DNA from: Azoarcus_F sp036734105 | GTDB lineage: Bacteria > Pseudomonadota > Gammaproteobacteria > Burkholderiales > Rhodocyclaceae | Assembly: GCA_036734105.1 (NCBI GenBank) | Contig: DAIMZH010000001.1 | Location: forward strand, 62,001 to 126,000 | Direction of reading: 5' to 3' | Length of the DNA: 64,000 nt | Part shown: positions 50,606 through 60,009 of the stretch, piece by piece | How the letters are laid out: every line of letters starts with the position of its first letter | Numbering within the stretch: the stretch's first letter is position 1 | The notes under the pieces: model-generated | The model's input: the letters and a program-made list of their open reading frames with translations, nothing else | What the model was told of the DNA's origin: nothing | Database searches by the model: none | Translations under genes and position numbers: made by a program

Positions 50606-51378
50606 ACGAGCACGCATTGCTGTCGGTGCGGGCTCTGGCGCATCGCTATGGTGATCAGGTCGGTTGCACGGACGTCAGCTTCGACCTCTACCCGGGCGAA
50701 GTGCTCGGCATCGTCGGTGAATCCGGCGCCGGCAAGAGCACCCTGCTCAGGTGTCTGGCCACCCAGATCGAACCGACCGCAGGCACGGTCGAATATCGAG
50801 GCCGCGATGGCGTGATGCGCGACATTTTCTCGCTCTCCGAAGCCGAGCGCCGCTTGCTGCTGCGCACCGACTGGGGCCTGGTGCATCAGAACCCGCGCGA
50901 TGGATTGCGCATGGGCGTCTCTGCCGGCGGCAACGTGGGCGAACGCCTGATGGCAATCGGCGAGCGGCATTACGGGCGGATCCGGCAGCAGGCCGGTCAT
51001 TGGCTGAAGGCGGTCGAAATTGACCTCAACCGCATGGACGACATGCCCGAGACCTTCTCGGGCGGCATGCAGCAGCGGGTCCAGATCGCACGCAACCTCG
51101 TCACGCACCCGCGACTGATGTTCATGGACGAACCCACCGGCGGACTCGACGTCTCGGTGCAGGCACGCCTGCTCGACCTGTTGCGACGACTAGTGTCCGA
51201 TCTGCACCTGTCGGCGATCGTCGTCACTCACGATCTCGGCGTGGTGCGCCTGCTTGCCCACCGGCTCATGGTGATGCAAGGCGGCCGCGTGGTCGAGCAC
51301 GGCCTCACCGACCAGGTGCTGGACGACCCCCAGCACCCCTACAGCCAGTTGCTGGTGTCCTCGATCCTGCGCGTTTGA
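50602..51378 (+). CDS. phnK: C-P lyase ABC-type ATPase PhnK
   Basis: An ABC ATPase that binds the PhnGHIJ core at PhnJ rather than a membrane permease. It has 258 residues (E. coli 252). Walker A is GESGAGKST, the signature FSGGMQQRVQIARNL, and Walker B LMFMDEPTGGLD with VVTHDLGVVRLLAHRLMVMQ after it. Its stop overlaps a possible phnL ATG at 51378. Confidence 0.96.
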   Translation: MNEHALLSVRALAHRYGDQVGCTDVSFDLYPGEVLGIVGESGAGKSTLLRCLATQIEPTAGTVEYRGRDGVMRDIFSLSEAERRLLLRTDWGLVHQNPRDGLRMGVSAGGNVGERLMAIGERHYGRIRQQAGHWLKAVEIDLNRMDDMPETFSGGMQQRVQIARNLVTHPRLMFMDEPTGGLDVSVQARLLDLLRRLVSDLHLSAIVVTHDLGVVRLLAHRLMVMQGGRVVEHGLTDQVLDDPQHPYSQLLVSSILRV

Positions 51379-51389
51379 TGGAGAAAACC

Positions 51390-52097
51390 ATGAAAGATGA
51401 GGCCATCATGCTCGAAGCACGCGATCTCGCCAAGCGCTTTACGCTGCACATGCAGGGCGGTGTCGAGATCCCTGTGTTCGAGCACGCCTCACTGTCGGTG
51501 CGAGGCGGAGACTGCCTGGTGCTCTCCGGCCCCTCCGGGGCGGGCAAGTCAACCCTGCTGCGCTGCCTGTATGGCAACTACCTCGCCCAGGCAGGCAGCA
51601 TCCGGGTGCAACATCGCGGCCAGATGGTCGAGTTGGTGGGTACGGAGCCGCGCGTCGTGCTCGACGTGCGGCGGGTCACGCTCGGCTACGTCAGCCAGTT
51701 CCTGCGGGTCATCCCACGGGTGTCGGCGCTGGACCTCGTCATGGAACCCCTGCTGTCGCGCGGGATCGCGACCGAGGAAGCCCGCGAGCGTGCCCAGGCC
51801 ATCCTCGCGCGTCTCAACATACCCCGCACGCTTTGGCAGCTTGCCCCGTCCACCTTCTCCGGTGGCGAGCAGCAACGGGTCAACATTGCCCGGGGACTGG
51901 TCGCAGGGTATCCGGTGATGCTGCTCGACGAGCCAACCGCGTCGCTCGATGCAGCCAACCGCAAAACCGTCATCGAACTCATTCATGATGCACTCGCCCG
52001 TGGTACCGCGGTCGTCGGCATCTTCCACGACGAGGCGGTACGCGACGCGGTATGCACACACAGCTACGATGTCACCCGGGACAGGCTCATCGCATGA
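51390..52097 (+). CDS. phnL: C-P lyase ABC-type ATPase PhnL
   Basis: The second soluble ABC ATPase of the pathway. It has 235 residues from the ATG at 51390, which has GGAG six bases upstream; ATGs at 51378 and 51408 are alternatives, and the latter aligns best with E. coli PhnL. Walker A is GPSGAGKST, the signature FSGGEQQRVNIARGL, and Walker B VMLLDEPTASLD. The segment VTLGYVSQFLRVIPRVSALD is a PhnL hallmark. It overlaps phnM by four bases. Confidence 0.95.
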   Translation: MKDEAIMLEARDLAKRFTLHMQGGVEIPVFEHASLSVRGGDCLVLSGPSGAGKSTLLRCLYGNYLAQAGSIRVQHRGQMVELVGTEPRVVLDVRRVTLGYVSQFLRVIPRVSALDLVMEPLLSRGIATEEARERAQAILARLNIPRTLWQLAPSTFSGGEQQRVNIARGLVAGYPVMLLDEPTASLDAANRKTVIELIHDALARGTAVVGIFHDEAVRDAVCTHSYDVTRDRLIA

Positions 52098-53236
52098 CCA
52101 ACGAACTCATACTCGACAACGCCCGCATCATTCTTCGGGATGAGGTCCTGGATGGCCACATCTTGGTCCGCGACGGAACGATCGCGGCGATCGACACAGG
52201 CAGGTGCCGCAGCCCCGCGGCGCGGGATCTCGACGGCGACTTTCTGACGCCGGGCCTGGTCGATGTCCATACCGACAACGCCGAGCTTCATCTGCTCCCC
52301 CGGCCCGGGGTGCGCTGGCCCACGCGCCCGGGGGTGCTGGCCCACGATGCCGCTATTGCCACCGCCGGGATCACCACAGTGCTGGACGCAATCGCCTGCG
52401 GCAGTGACCACGGCAAGGAATGGCGCAAGGACATCGCCAGCGAGACCGTCAATGCCATCAGCGAATTACAGCGTAGCGGGCACTTCCGCGCAGATCATCT
52501 ATTGCATCTACGCTGCGAAATAGTCGCTGAAGACATGGCCGAGAGCTTCACCCGGACGGTGGACAATCCACTGGTCCGGCTGGTATCCATCATGGACCAC
52601 ACGCCAGGAGCCAGACAGTTTGTGGATATCGACAAATTCAAACTCTATTACCGTGGCAAGCATGGGCTGGACGACCAGCAGATGGACGAGATGATCCTCA
52701 CCCGCCAGCGCTTGCGAGCCGGGATCGCTCCGCAACAGCAGCAACTCGTCGCAGACACCTGCCTGAGCCGCAACATCACACTCGCAACGCACGACGATGC
52801 CACGCTTGAGCATGTCCTGGAGGCAGTACGCCTGGGTGCGCGCCTTTCTGAGTTTCCAACCAGCATTGAGGCTGCAGACTCGGCACATCAACACGGACTC
52901 GGGACCATCATGGGCGCTCCAAATCTGGTCAGAGGTAGCTCGCATTCCGGGAACGTGTCAGCCAGAGATCTGGCCAAGCTCGGCCTGCTGGACATGCTGA
53001 CCTCGGACTACATCCCGGCCAGTCTGATGCAGGCCGCCTGGATCTTGCACAGTCATCTAGGTTTCAGCCTGCCGGTGGCCTTCGACACTGTGGCAGGTCG
53101 CCCGGCCGCTGCACTTGGCCTGCACGACAGAGGTCAGATCGGAGTCGGTCTGCGCGCCGACCTTGTTCGCGTACACCCCAGCATTCACGGACCCGTGATC
53201 AGGCGCGTCTGGCGCACAGGGCTGGAGATAGCCTGA
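52094..53236 (+). CDS. phnM: Alpha-D-ribose 1-methylphosphonate 5-triphosphate diphosphatase PhnM
   Basis: An amidohydrolase-fold enzyme that removes pyrophosphate from the triphosphonate intermediate before PhnJ acts. It has 380 residues (E. coli 378). The metal-binding start is TPGLVDVHTDNAELHLLPRP near residue 53. MDHTPGARQFVDIDKF, ATHDDATLEHV and DYIPASLMQAAWIL follow, all typical. The start at 52094 overlaps phnL by ATGA. Confidence 0.96.
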   Translation: MTNELILDNARIILRDEVLDGHILVRDGTIAAIDTGRCRSPAARDLDGDFLTPGLVDVHTDNAELHLLPRPGVRWPTRPGVLAHDAAIATAGITTVLDAIACGSDHGKEWRKDIASETVNAISELQRSGHFRADHLLHLRCEIVAEDMAESFTRTVDNPLVRLVSIMDHTPGARQFVDIDKFKLYYRGKHGLDDQQMDEMILTRQRLRAGIAPQQQQLVADTCLSRNITLATHDDATLEHVLEAVRLGARLSEFPTSIEAADSAHQHGLGTIMGAPNLVRGSSHSGNVSARDLAKLGLLDMLTSDYIPASLMQAAWILHSHLGFSLPVAFDTVAGRPAAALGLHDRGQIGVGLRADLVRVHPSIHGPVIRRVWRTGLEIA

Positions 53237-53329
53237 CCACAACCGGACAGCACAGTGCGCTTACCACTGCGCCAGATGAGCATCCAGCGCATAACGGAAC
53301 ATTACCCAGACTGACAAACCGGACCAGAC

Positions 53330-53953
53330 ATGATCAGACTGACCGAACACCCCACCATCGGACAAGACACCACTCTGACCAACACGACACTTGGTTTGTG
53401 GACCGAGCTGGGCGACAGATGCACACTGGAGAACGTGACGCTGGGTGATTACTCCTACTGCGGTGCAGACTGCATCATGCAGAACACCCGTGTCGGAAAA
53501 TTCGCCAACATCGCCGCCCATGTCCGGCTTGGCCCAACCGCACATCCGCTGGACCGTCCGACCCTGCACCACTTTACCTACAGGCGCATGGCCTACGACT
53601 TTGCCGACAGCGACGACGAGGCTTTTTTTGCAGCTCGTGCCGAAAGAACCCTCAGCACCGGTCATGATATATGGATAGGTCATGGTGCAATCGTAATGCC
53701 GGGCCTCAACATTGGCACCGGCTCAGTCATCGGTGCGGGTTCGGTAGTCACCCACAACGTCGCACCCTGGACCATAGTCGCTGGCAACCCGGCAAGAATG
53801 ATCCGGCGTCGCTTTTCACCGGAGATAGCCCAGGCGATGGAGGAGATCTGCTGGTGGAACTGGTCTCATCAGCAGTTGCGCGAATGCCTGCCAGACTTTC
53901 AGGGCAGCACCGAAGCCTTTGTAAAAAAATACGGCCTTACCCGCTCACTATGA
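53330..53953 (+). CDS. Phosphonate-associated hexapeptide-repeat transferase
   Basis: A 207-residue left-handed beta-helix protein of the LacA/xenobiotic acetyltransferase type that recurs in phn operons. Hexapeptide turns are seen around residues 20-60 (LGDYSYCGADCIMQNTRVGK) and 110-145 (IWIGHGAIVMPGLNIGTGSV). The C-terminus IVAGNPARMIRRRFSPEIAQ is typical. The substrate is unknown; acetylation of an aminophosphonate or intermediate is a guess from position. It lies 93 bases after phnM, and its stop overlaps the msbA start (ATGA). Confidence 0.88.
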   Translation: MIRLTEHPTIGQDTTLTNTTLGLWTELGDRCTLENVTLGDYSYCGADCIMQNTRVGKFANIAAHVRLGPTAHPLDRPTLHHFTYRRMAYDFADSDDEAFFAARAERTLSTGHDIWIGHGAIVMPGLNIGTGSVIGAGSVVTHNVAPWTIVAGNPARMIRRRFSPEIAQAMEEICWWNWSHQQLRECLPDFQGSTEAFVKKYGLTRSL

Positions 53954-55716
53954 AGGCCTCGCTGACGCTTTACGGCCGCCTGTTGCGCAGCCTGATGCCT
54001 TATCGCAAGGTGGTGTTGCTGTCGATCATGGCAATGGTTGCCACCGCAGCGTTGCAACCGCTGATGCCGGCCATGCTCAAGCCCTTGGTCGACGAGAGTC
54101 TGATCGGTCAGAACGAAACCGCGCAATGGTGGGTTCCCTTGATGCTGATGCTGATCTTTATGGCCAAAGGCATTGCCGACTATGTCGCTTCGGTCAGCAG
54201 TCAGTGGGTCGCCCAGAAGACGGTTCATGACCTCAGGGTGCAGGTCTTTGCCCATCAACTCCGGCTCCCCCTGCCCGCCCACCAATCACAGGGCAGCGGT
54301 CGCATGACCTCGCGTATCCTGCACGACATTCCGCAGGTGGCCAATGCCCTGAGCAATGCGTGGATTGTCGTCATTCGCGACAGCCTGGTGATTGTTGGCT
54401 TGTCGGTCTTCCTGCTATGGACCGCGTGGGAGCTGGCCTTGTTGCTGCTGGCCATTGTGCCAGCGGTCGGCTGGCTGATCCGTCAGGCCAGTCGCAGGCT
54501 CAGGGCCACCAACCTGGCGATTCAGCAAACCAATGGTGCAATGACCGGCTACATCGGCGAGGCCTTGAACGGCGTGCAGGAGATCAAGGTGTTTGGTGCC
54601 GAAGATCGCACCAGCAGCGCCTTTGGCATGATTGCCGAGCGACTGCGCAAGGAGCACATGCGCACCATACGCGTCGCATCGGCCAACTCCCCGCTGGTTC
54701 AGTTGTTTACCGCTGCCGGCGTCTCGCTGGTGTTGTGGATTGCCTCGGGCCTGTCAGCACACGACCGACTGACGCCCGGAGAATTCGTCGCCTTTGTAGC
54801 GGCAATGGCGATGCTGTTCAGCCCGCTGCGTCGTTTGACCAACATCAACAGTGTGATTCAGCGCGGGCTGGCTGGCGCACAAAGCATTTTCGAGTTGCTG
54901 GACCAGCCGGTGGAAGCCTTGGACAATGCCGTCAACACGGACAAGGCCGCGAGCGGACATGTGCGCTTCGAATCCGTCGGTTTCAGCTATCCACAGCAGG
55001 TACGAAGCGCGCTGGAGGACTTCAGCCTGGATATTCGCCCGGGCATGCTGGTCGCGCTGGTCGGCACATCGGGCAGCGGCAAGTCGACCGTGCTTCAGCT
55101 TCTTGCGCGCTTTCACAGTCCGCACAGCGGTGCAATTCATCTGGACGACAGGCGGCTTGAGACGCTGCCACTCGGCTGGTTGCGCGCACAGATCGCGTGG
55201 GTCGGGCAGCACAGCGTGCTGTTCGACACCAGCATTGCCGACAACATCGCGCTGTCAGCGCCCCAGGCAAGCGCTGCTGACATCAGGCGTGCAGCAGAGG
55301 CAGCCGACGCGCTCGGCTTCATCGAAGCCCTCCCCGAAGGCATGCAGACGCAAGTGGGTGCCAACGGCAGCCGCCTGTCAGGTGGTCAACGACAACGAAT
55401 CGCGCTTGCGCGGGCCTTTCTCAAACCTGCCCCGATTCTGCTGCTGGACGAGGCGACATCAGCCCTGGACAATCACACTGACCATGCTGTCGGCAAGGCG
55501 TTGGCAACCATGCGCGGCAGCAAGACCATCGTGGTCGTAGCACACCGCTTATCCACCATCCGCCACGCCGACCTGATTCTGGTGATGAGTGGTGGCCGGG
55601 TGGTGGAGCGTGGCACGCACGACGAACTCATCGGAGTCAACGGCGCTTACGCCAGACTGGTAGCCGCAGATGACGAAGTCGCCCAGCCTCACACCGATGG
55701 CAGCGCACCGACTTGA
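53950..55716 (+). CDS. msbA: Lipid A/LPS flippase MsbA-like ABC exporter
   Basis: A half-size ABC exporter that in E. coli flips lipid A-core across the inner membrane. It has 588 residues (E. coli 582): six membrane helices in residues 1-310, starting LYGRLLRSLMPYRKVVLLSI, and an ATPase domain from about 340. Walker A is GTSGSGKST, the signature LSGGQRQRIALARAFL, and Walker B ILLLDEATSALD. The ATG at 53950 overlaps the stop of the phn-associated transferase, so it is translationally coupled to the phosphonate operon. The longer frame from 53671 is rejected. Confidence 0.9.
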   Translation: MKASLTLYGRLLRSLMPYRKVVLLSIMAMVATAALQPLMPAMLKPLVDESLIGQNETAQWWVPLMLMLIFMAKGIADYVASVSSQWVAQKTVHDLRVQVFAHQLRLPLPAHQSQGSGRMTSRILHDIPQVANALSNAWIVVIRDSLVIVGLSVFLLWTAWELALLLLAIVPAVGWLIRQASRRLRATNLAIQQTNGAMTGYIGEALNGVQEIKVFGAEDRTSSAFGMIAERLRKEHMRTIRVASANSPLVQLFTAAGVSLVLWIASGLSAHDRLTPGEFVAFVAAMAMLFSPLRRLTNINSVIQRGLAGAQSIFELLDQPVEALDNAVNTDKAASGHVRFESVGFSYPQQVRSALEDFSLDIRPGMLVALVGTSGSGKSTVLQLLARFHSPHSGAIHLDDRRLETLPLGWLRAQIAWVGQHSVLFDTSIADNIALSAPQASAADIRRAAEAADALGFIEALPEGMQTQVGANGSRLSGGQRQRIALARAFLKPAPILLLDEATSALDNHTDHAVGKALATMRGSKTIVVVAHRLSTIRHADLILVMSGGRVVERGTHDELIGVNGAYARLVAADDEVAQPHTDGSAPT

Positions 55717-55727
55717 GGGCTGGCAAG

Positions 55728-56399
55728 TCAGCCTGACGGCGGCGGGTCGAAGCGATAATCGAACAGTGCGACATCGCGGGCAAAATGCTGCGCCACCTGT
55801 TCGGCCAGAGCGTCGCTGTAGTATTTGCGGTAGTCACTGTCGCGGGTGCTCGCACGTCTGTGATGTGGCAGCGCCGGTGGTTTGACGCCGATGCGGGCGC
55901 AGACCAAGGTGAAATCCTCCAGCAGATGTTCGTAACGACCAAGGTGGTCGACCAGCACCTTGCCATGCAGATCGACAAGGTAGTCGGACTGCAACTCCAT
56001 GCTGGTGTCGACGTGATACTGATAAGGACGTGACGGATCAAGTTTCCAGCGCATGAACTGCTCGAAGTTGCCCACATGGGCAATCAGGTGCGGGCGCTCA
56101 CGACCGATATGGTGATAAGAGCTCACTTGCAGGTCCCAAGGATTGCGCACAAAGGCAAACTTGAACAAGGACGCAAAGGTTTCCTGTGGCAGCATCTGCT
56201 GGGCGGCGACGATCTTGGCGTGCCGCGGAAACTTGATCCCGAGCTGGTGACCAGACAAGGAGGACAGCCTCGAACACAAAAACTGCACGGGATACCACGG
56301 ATCGCGATAGCGCAGCCGGTTCAACGCAGCGCGTACCGAAGTACCGCCGGTCTTGGCGATGTGCACGAACAGAAACCGGTGCTTCAGGGACAATAGCAT
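55728..56399 (-). CDS. Sulfotransferase family protein
   Basis: A 223-residue PAPS-dependent sulfotransferase of the Sulfotransfer_2 type. The 5'-phosphosulfate loop is FVHIAKTGGTSVRAAL near residue 11, and the 3'-phosphate motif is FAFVRNPWDLQVSSYHH near residue 82. It is the last gene of the minus-strand glycosyltransferase operon and shares one base with the preceding stop (TGATG). The setting suggests it sulfates a surface polysaccharide or LPS sugar; the acceptor is unknown. It converges on msbA with 11 bases between stops. Confidence 0.85.
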   Translation of the reverse strand: MLLSLKHRFLFVHIAKTGGTSVRAALNRLRYRDPWYPVQFLCSRLSSLSGHQLGIKFPRHAKIVAAQQMLPQETFASLFKFAFVRNPWDLQVSSYHHIGRERPHLIAHVGNFEQFMRWKLDPSRPYQYHVDTSMELQSDYLVDLHGKVLVDHLGRYEHLLEDFTLVCARIGVKPPALPHHRRASTRDSDYRKYYSDALAEQVAQHFARDVALFDYRFDPPPSG

Positions 56400-57593
56400 C
56401 AAGCGTCCTCCTTGCCCTGCCCGATAACCGGGCGTGCCAGTAAAACGTCAAGGTAGGCGCGGGCCGCAATGTCGGCACGATAGTTGGCCGTGGCCTCACG
56501 CAAAGCCTCGGAAGGAACCGGCGCCAGCAGTGCGGCGTGCATGGCACTGGCGAGGCGTCGCGCGTCACCAACCGGCACCAGTTTGCCCAGCCTGCCATGA
56601 TCCAGAATCTCACGCGGGCCACTGGGACAATCCGTGGCAACACAGGTGACGCCCAGTGCCATGGCTTCGGTCAGCACATTGGGCGAACCCTCCCACGCCG
56701 AGCTGAGCACAAACAGCCGGGCGTGGGCGATCCAGGCATAGGGGTTGGCATCGAAGCCGGGCATCAGCACTTTGTTCCGCAATCCGCAATCCGCAACAAG
56801 GCGCTCCAGTGTCTCGCGCTCAGCGCCCTCGCCCAGAATGACCAGCCTGGCCTCAAGCTGCCCGGTCATCAAGGAAAACGCACGGATCAGCGTTGCAAAG
56901 TCTTTTTGTGCAGTCAATCTGCCGACGGCAATCACAACCGGCAGCGAGCGGCGAGCGGGGGCGAGGCGCGTGGTGCTGCGGAGGCTTGCGCGCGAGTTCA
57001 GCCATTGCAGGCGTCACTACCGGATTCCTTATCACTGACAAGCGGTGACGAGCAACTCCGGTCAGCGACTGTGTGTCGGCGAGGACACCTTCGGAAACAC
57101 ACACCACATGATCGACCTTGTCATAGATCCAGCGCATGGGGGCAACCCGGAGTTTGCGCATCCATCCCGGCTTATGCGCGAGCGCGGCCGACAGGTTGGT
57201 GCCGAGACGCCCCACCACCCGGCAATCCACACGAGCCAGCGAACGCGCCCGGACCAGCGCGCGAATCGCTCTATCTTTTGCAGCCAGCACCGCCACCGGT
57301 CGGTGGCGACGAAGGTAGCGCGCCAACGGAAACACCGCCAACGCGCTGTGCCTGACGCCAAGATCGATCAGCCTGACGCCTGATGGCAGCGTCACACCAT
57401 CCAGTCCGGACGCCCTGATTGCCAACAGATCGACTCCAACGCCCTGTGCATCGAGCGCGCCGATCAGATTGAGCACCATTTTCTCGACCCCACCCTTGCC
57501 CGAAAACGACAGCAGCACGGCAATGCGTTCGACCGACCCGGCAGGCGTATCAGCTCCGGCTGTTGATCCGTCTGCAGCATTGAGGTGGTTCAT
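56399..57593 (-). pseudogene. Group 4 glycosyltransferase, frameshifted
   Basis: Related to the next two genes. Frame A runs from the ATG at 57593 (IAVLLSFSGKGGVEKMVLNL) to about NPVVTPAMAELARKPPQHH. The continuation VIAVGRLTAQKDFATLIRAF and the nucleotide-sugar site WEGSPNVLTEAMALGVTCVA lie in another frame down to 56399. The span is 1195 bases, one more than a multiple of three, so one extra base restores a 397-residue protein. The slip falls within about 56945-56985, near a run of five G at 56957-56961. Genuine decay and a sequencing error are both possible. It overlaps both neighbours. Confidence 0.85.
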
Positions 57594-58732
57594 GATTGTC
57601 TGAACTCCGTAAAACCAAGGGCGGCGAGATAGCGACGTGCACTGCTTTCGTCGCCATATGCCCGAACAGCCTCGCGACAGCGGGCCGGGGGTTGGGGGTT
57701 GGTCAGGAAGGCGTCGATCTGCATGGCCATGGCAAGGTGGTCGCCAACCGGCACCAGACCGCCAAGACCGGACTCTCCGAGCAGTTCGCCGGGACCGGAC
57801 GGGCAATCGCAAGCAACGCTGCTGACGCCCAGGGCCAGCGCCTCCACAAGAGCGACCGGCAAACCCTCCCAACGCGAACTCAGCGCAAACACGTCGGCAT
57901 GCGCAAGATAGGCATAGGGGTTGGTTTCAAAGCCCGGCAGCGCAACACGATCACTCACGCCCAAGGTTTTTGCCAGCGCCTCAAGTTCAGTCCGTCGCCG
58001 TCCCTCGCCAAGAATCACCAACCGACAAGGCCGCCTGCCCGCGACAATGGCAAACGCCCGGATCAATGTCGCAAAATCCTTGCGCTCCGACAGCTCTCCA
58101 ACACCAAGCACCACTGGCACCGACTTGTCATGCATCCAAGGATGTGCAGGGCTTGCCGAAGACAGGTGCATCAAGCGCTCGGTCACCACTGGAGAGGGAA
58201 TCACGTGCAGTCTGTCAGGGCTGACCCCTGCCCAGGCCACCAGATCTTCCGCGACACCCCTGGACGGCACCACCACTGCCTGGGCTGCCGTATAAGCCCA
58301 GCGCATCGAGGCGCGTTGCAGCCCACGCTCAAAACAGCCACGATCACGCAGATTCACCGATACCGTTGTGCCCAGCCTGACCGCCACCCGGGTCGGCGTG
58401 CGCGACAGAAAGCGCGCTGCAAGTGCCACCCGGTTGACCCTGTCCTTGTCCGACAACATGGCCAACGGCTTGTGTCGGGCCAGATAACGACACAGCGCAG
58501 GCAAGGCTGTCGCTACGTGACGTGCCCCTAGTGGCACCACAGATGCGCCGCTTGGCAAGTCTTGCAGCTTTGGGCCATGCCCTTCAACACCGAGTACATC
58601 AACACGCATGCCGAGACGGACCATCGCCGGCACCAGATTGGCAAGCACACGGTCAACCCCACTATGCCCCGACGTTGCCGCAAACACCGCAACATCCGGG
58701 CGCGACGAGGTGTAAACGGCCAGCCTGCTCAT
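57590..58732 (-). CDS. Group 4 glycosyltransferase
   Basis: A retaining GT-B transferase, probably adding a sugar to LPS core or O-antigen. It has 380 residues from the ATG at 58732. The N-terminal acceptor domain has SGHSGVDRVLANLVPAMVRL. The C-terminal domain carries VVLGVGELSERKDFATLIRA, RLVILGEGRRR, and the EX7E region SSRWEGLPVALVEALALGVS. It shares an ATGA overlap with both neighbours and is a paralogue of both. Confidence 0.9.
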   Translation of the reverse strand: MSRLAVYTSSRPDVAVFAATSGHSGVDRVLANLVPAMVRLGMRVDVLGVEGHGPKLQDLPSGASVVPLGARHVATALPALCRYLARHKPLAMLSDKDRVNRVALAARFLSRTPTRVAVRLGTTVSVNLRDRGCFERGLQRASMRWAYTAAQAVVVPSRGVAEDLVAWAGVSPDRLHVIPSPVVTERLMHLSSASPAHPWMHDKSVPVVLGVGELSERKDFATLIRAFAIVAGRRPCRLVILGEGRRRTELEALAKTLGVSDRVALPGFETNPYAYLAHADVFALSSRWEGLPVALVEALALGVSSVACDCPSGPGELLGESGLGGLVPVGDHLAMAMQIDAFLTNPQPPARCREAVRAYGDESSARRYLAALGFTEFRQS

Positions 58733-59841
58733 CGCGCTGCCTGCTGTCGAAGCGACATGAAAAGGCGCTGATAAGAGGCTGCACAACGTGCCACGGTGTA
58801 CGGTCTGGTAGCCGCGATACGCGAATCGGCGTCACCCGGGCAGGCAAGCACTTCAAGCATCGCAGAGGTCATCGCCGCGACGTCATCCACCGGCACCAGC
58901 GGCGCGACACGTCCACCGTCCAGTATCTCGGCCGGCCCTGACGGGCAGTTGGTGGCTACCACTGGCGTACCCAGCGCCAGCGCTTCAGTCAGGACATTGG
59001 GCGAACCCTCCCAGCGTGACGCAAGCACAAACAAGGCAGCACGCGCCAGATAGCGATAGGGGTTGGAGTCGAAACCGGGCAGATCGACATGTTCCGCAAT
59101 GCCGAGTGCCGATGCCTGCTCCTGCAGTGCGCCACGCAGACGCCCTTCACCCAGAATGACCAGCCGACAGTCACGCTGTCGGCGTACTCCGGCAAAGGCG
59201 GCAAGCAGGGTATCGAAACCTTTCTGACGCCGCAAACCACCGATGCCAACCAAAACAGGGATCTGACCCTGTGCAAACCACGGATGTGCCAGCGGCTCGT
59301 TTGCCATCGCTGCAAGCTCCGCTGTCACCACCGGGTTGAGTATCAGATGAATATGATCGAGCGGCACCCCGGCAAAGCGGGCCATGTCTGCCGCCACCCC
59401 TTGCGAGTTCGCCACGATTGCAGCCGCGCCAGCGTGGATACGCTGCAAGGTTCGAGTTGCGCGCCAGCGCTTCCAGCGACTGCGGCCAGCCAGTCGGGCT
59501 GACACGGTAGTACCGTGGCGCATGACCAGCGAGAATTCAACGCCACTTAAACGCCGCGCCAGCAAAACGGCGGACGCCGCACGGTCCTTTCCGCACAGCA
59601 CAATGTCGGGGCGCTCCTGGCGCAGATACCGGATCGCTGTCGGTAAAGCCCGAAACAGATCAGTCGCCCCGGTTTCGATCAAGCGCACTCTCCTGTCAAG
59701 GCGCTCCCGGTATACCAGATCACTTGGTCGGGTCAGAAAGTCGACACGCATTCCGGCAGCCACAAGACCACCAGCCAGATTCACCAGCATTCTCTCAACG
59801 CCGCCATCACCGAACGACGGCATGTATATCGCTATCAGCAA
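58729..59841 (-). CDS. Group 4 glycosyltransferase
   Basis: First of three related GT-B transferases in the operon. A TTG start at 59841 is proposed (AGGTG upstream), giving 370 residues that begin with the usual YMPSFGDGGVERMLVNL. The open frame continues to a TTG at 59907, but the added residues look non-coding. Motifs are NPVVTAELAAMANEPLAHPW, VLVGIGGLRRQKGFDTLLAA, RLVILGEGRLRG and SRWEGSPNVLTEALALGTPV. The acceptor is unknown. Confidence 0.88.
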   Translation of the reverse strand: MLIAIYMPSFGDGGVERMLVNLAGGLVAAGMRVDFLTRPSDLVYRERLDRRVRLIETGATDLFRALPTAIRYLRQERPDIVLCGKDRAASAVLLARRLSGVEFSLVMRHGTTVSARLAGRSRWKRWRATRTLQRIHAGAAAIVANSQGVAADMARFAGVPLDHIHLILNPVVTAELAAMANEPLAHPWFAQGQIPVLVGIGGLRRQKGFDTLLAAFAGVRRQRDCRLVILGEGRLRGALQEQASALGIAEHVDLPGFDSNPYRYLARAALFVLASRWEGSPNVLTEALALGTPVVATNCPSGPAEILDGGRVAPLVPVDDVAAMTSAMLEVLACPGDADSRIAATRPYTVARCAASYQRLFMSLRQQAAR

Positions 59842-60009
59842 GAAGCACCTGTGAGCGCAAATTGAATGACGTCGAGATTGTCTGTAACCGACGTAGTTGT
59901 CTGACAATACGCAGGAATTATTACAAGTGAGCGGTCGAAGCCTTTGTCATCAACGCTTAACAATCGGCAACGAGCATGCAAAGCTTCAAGCTCCGGAAAC
60001 ACGCATGTG

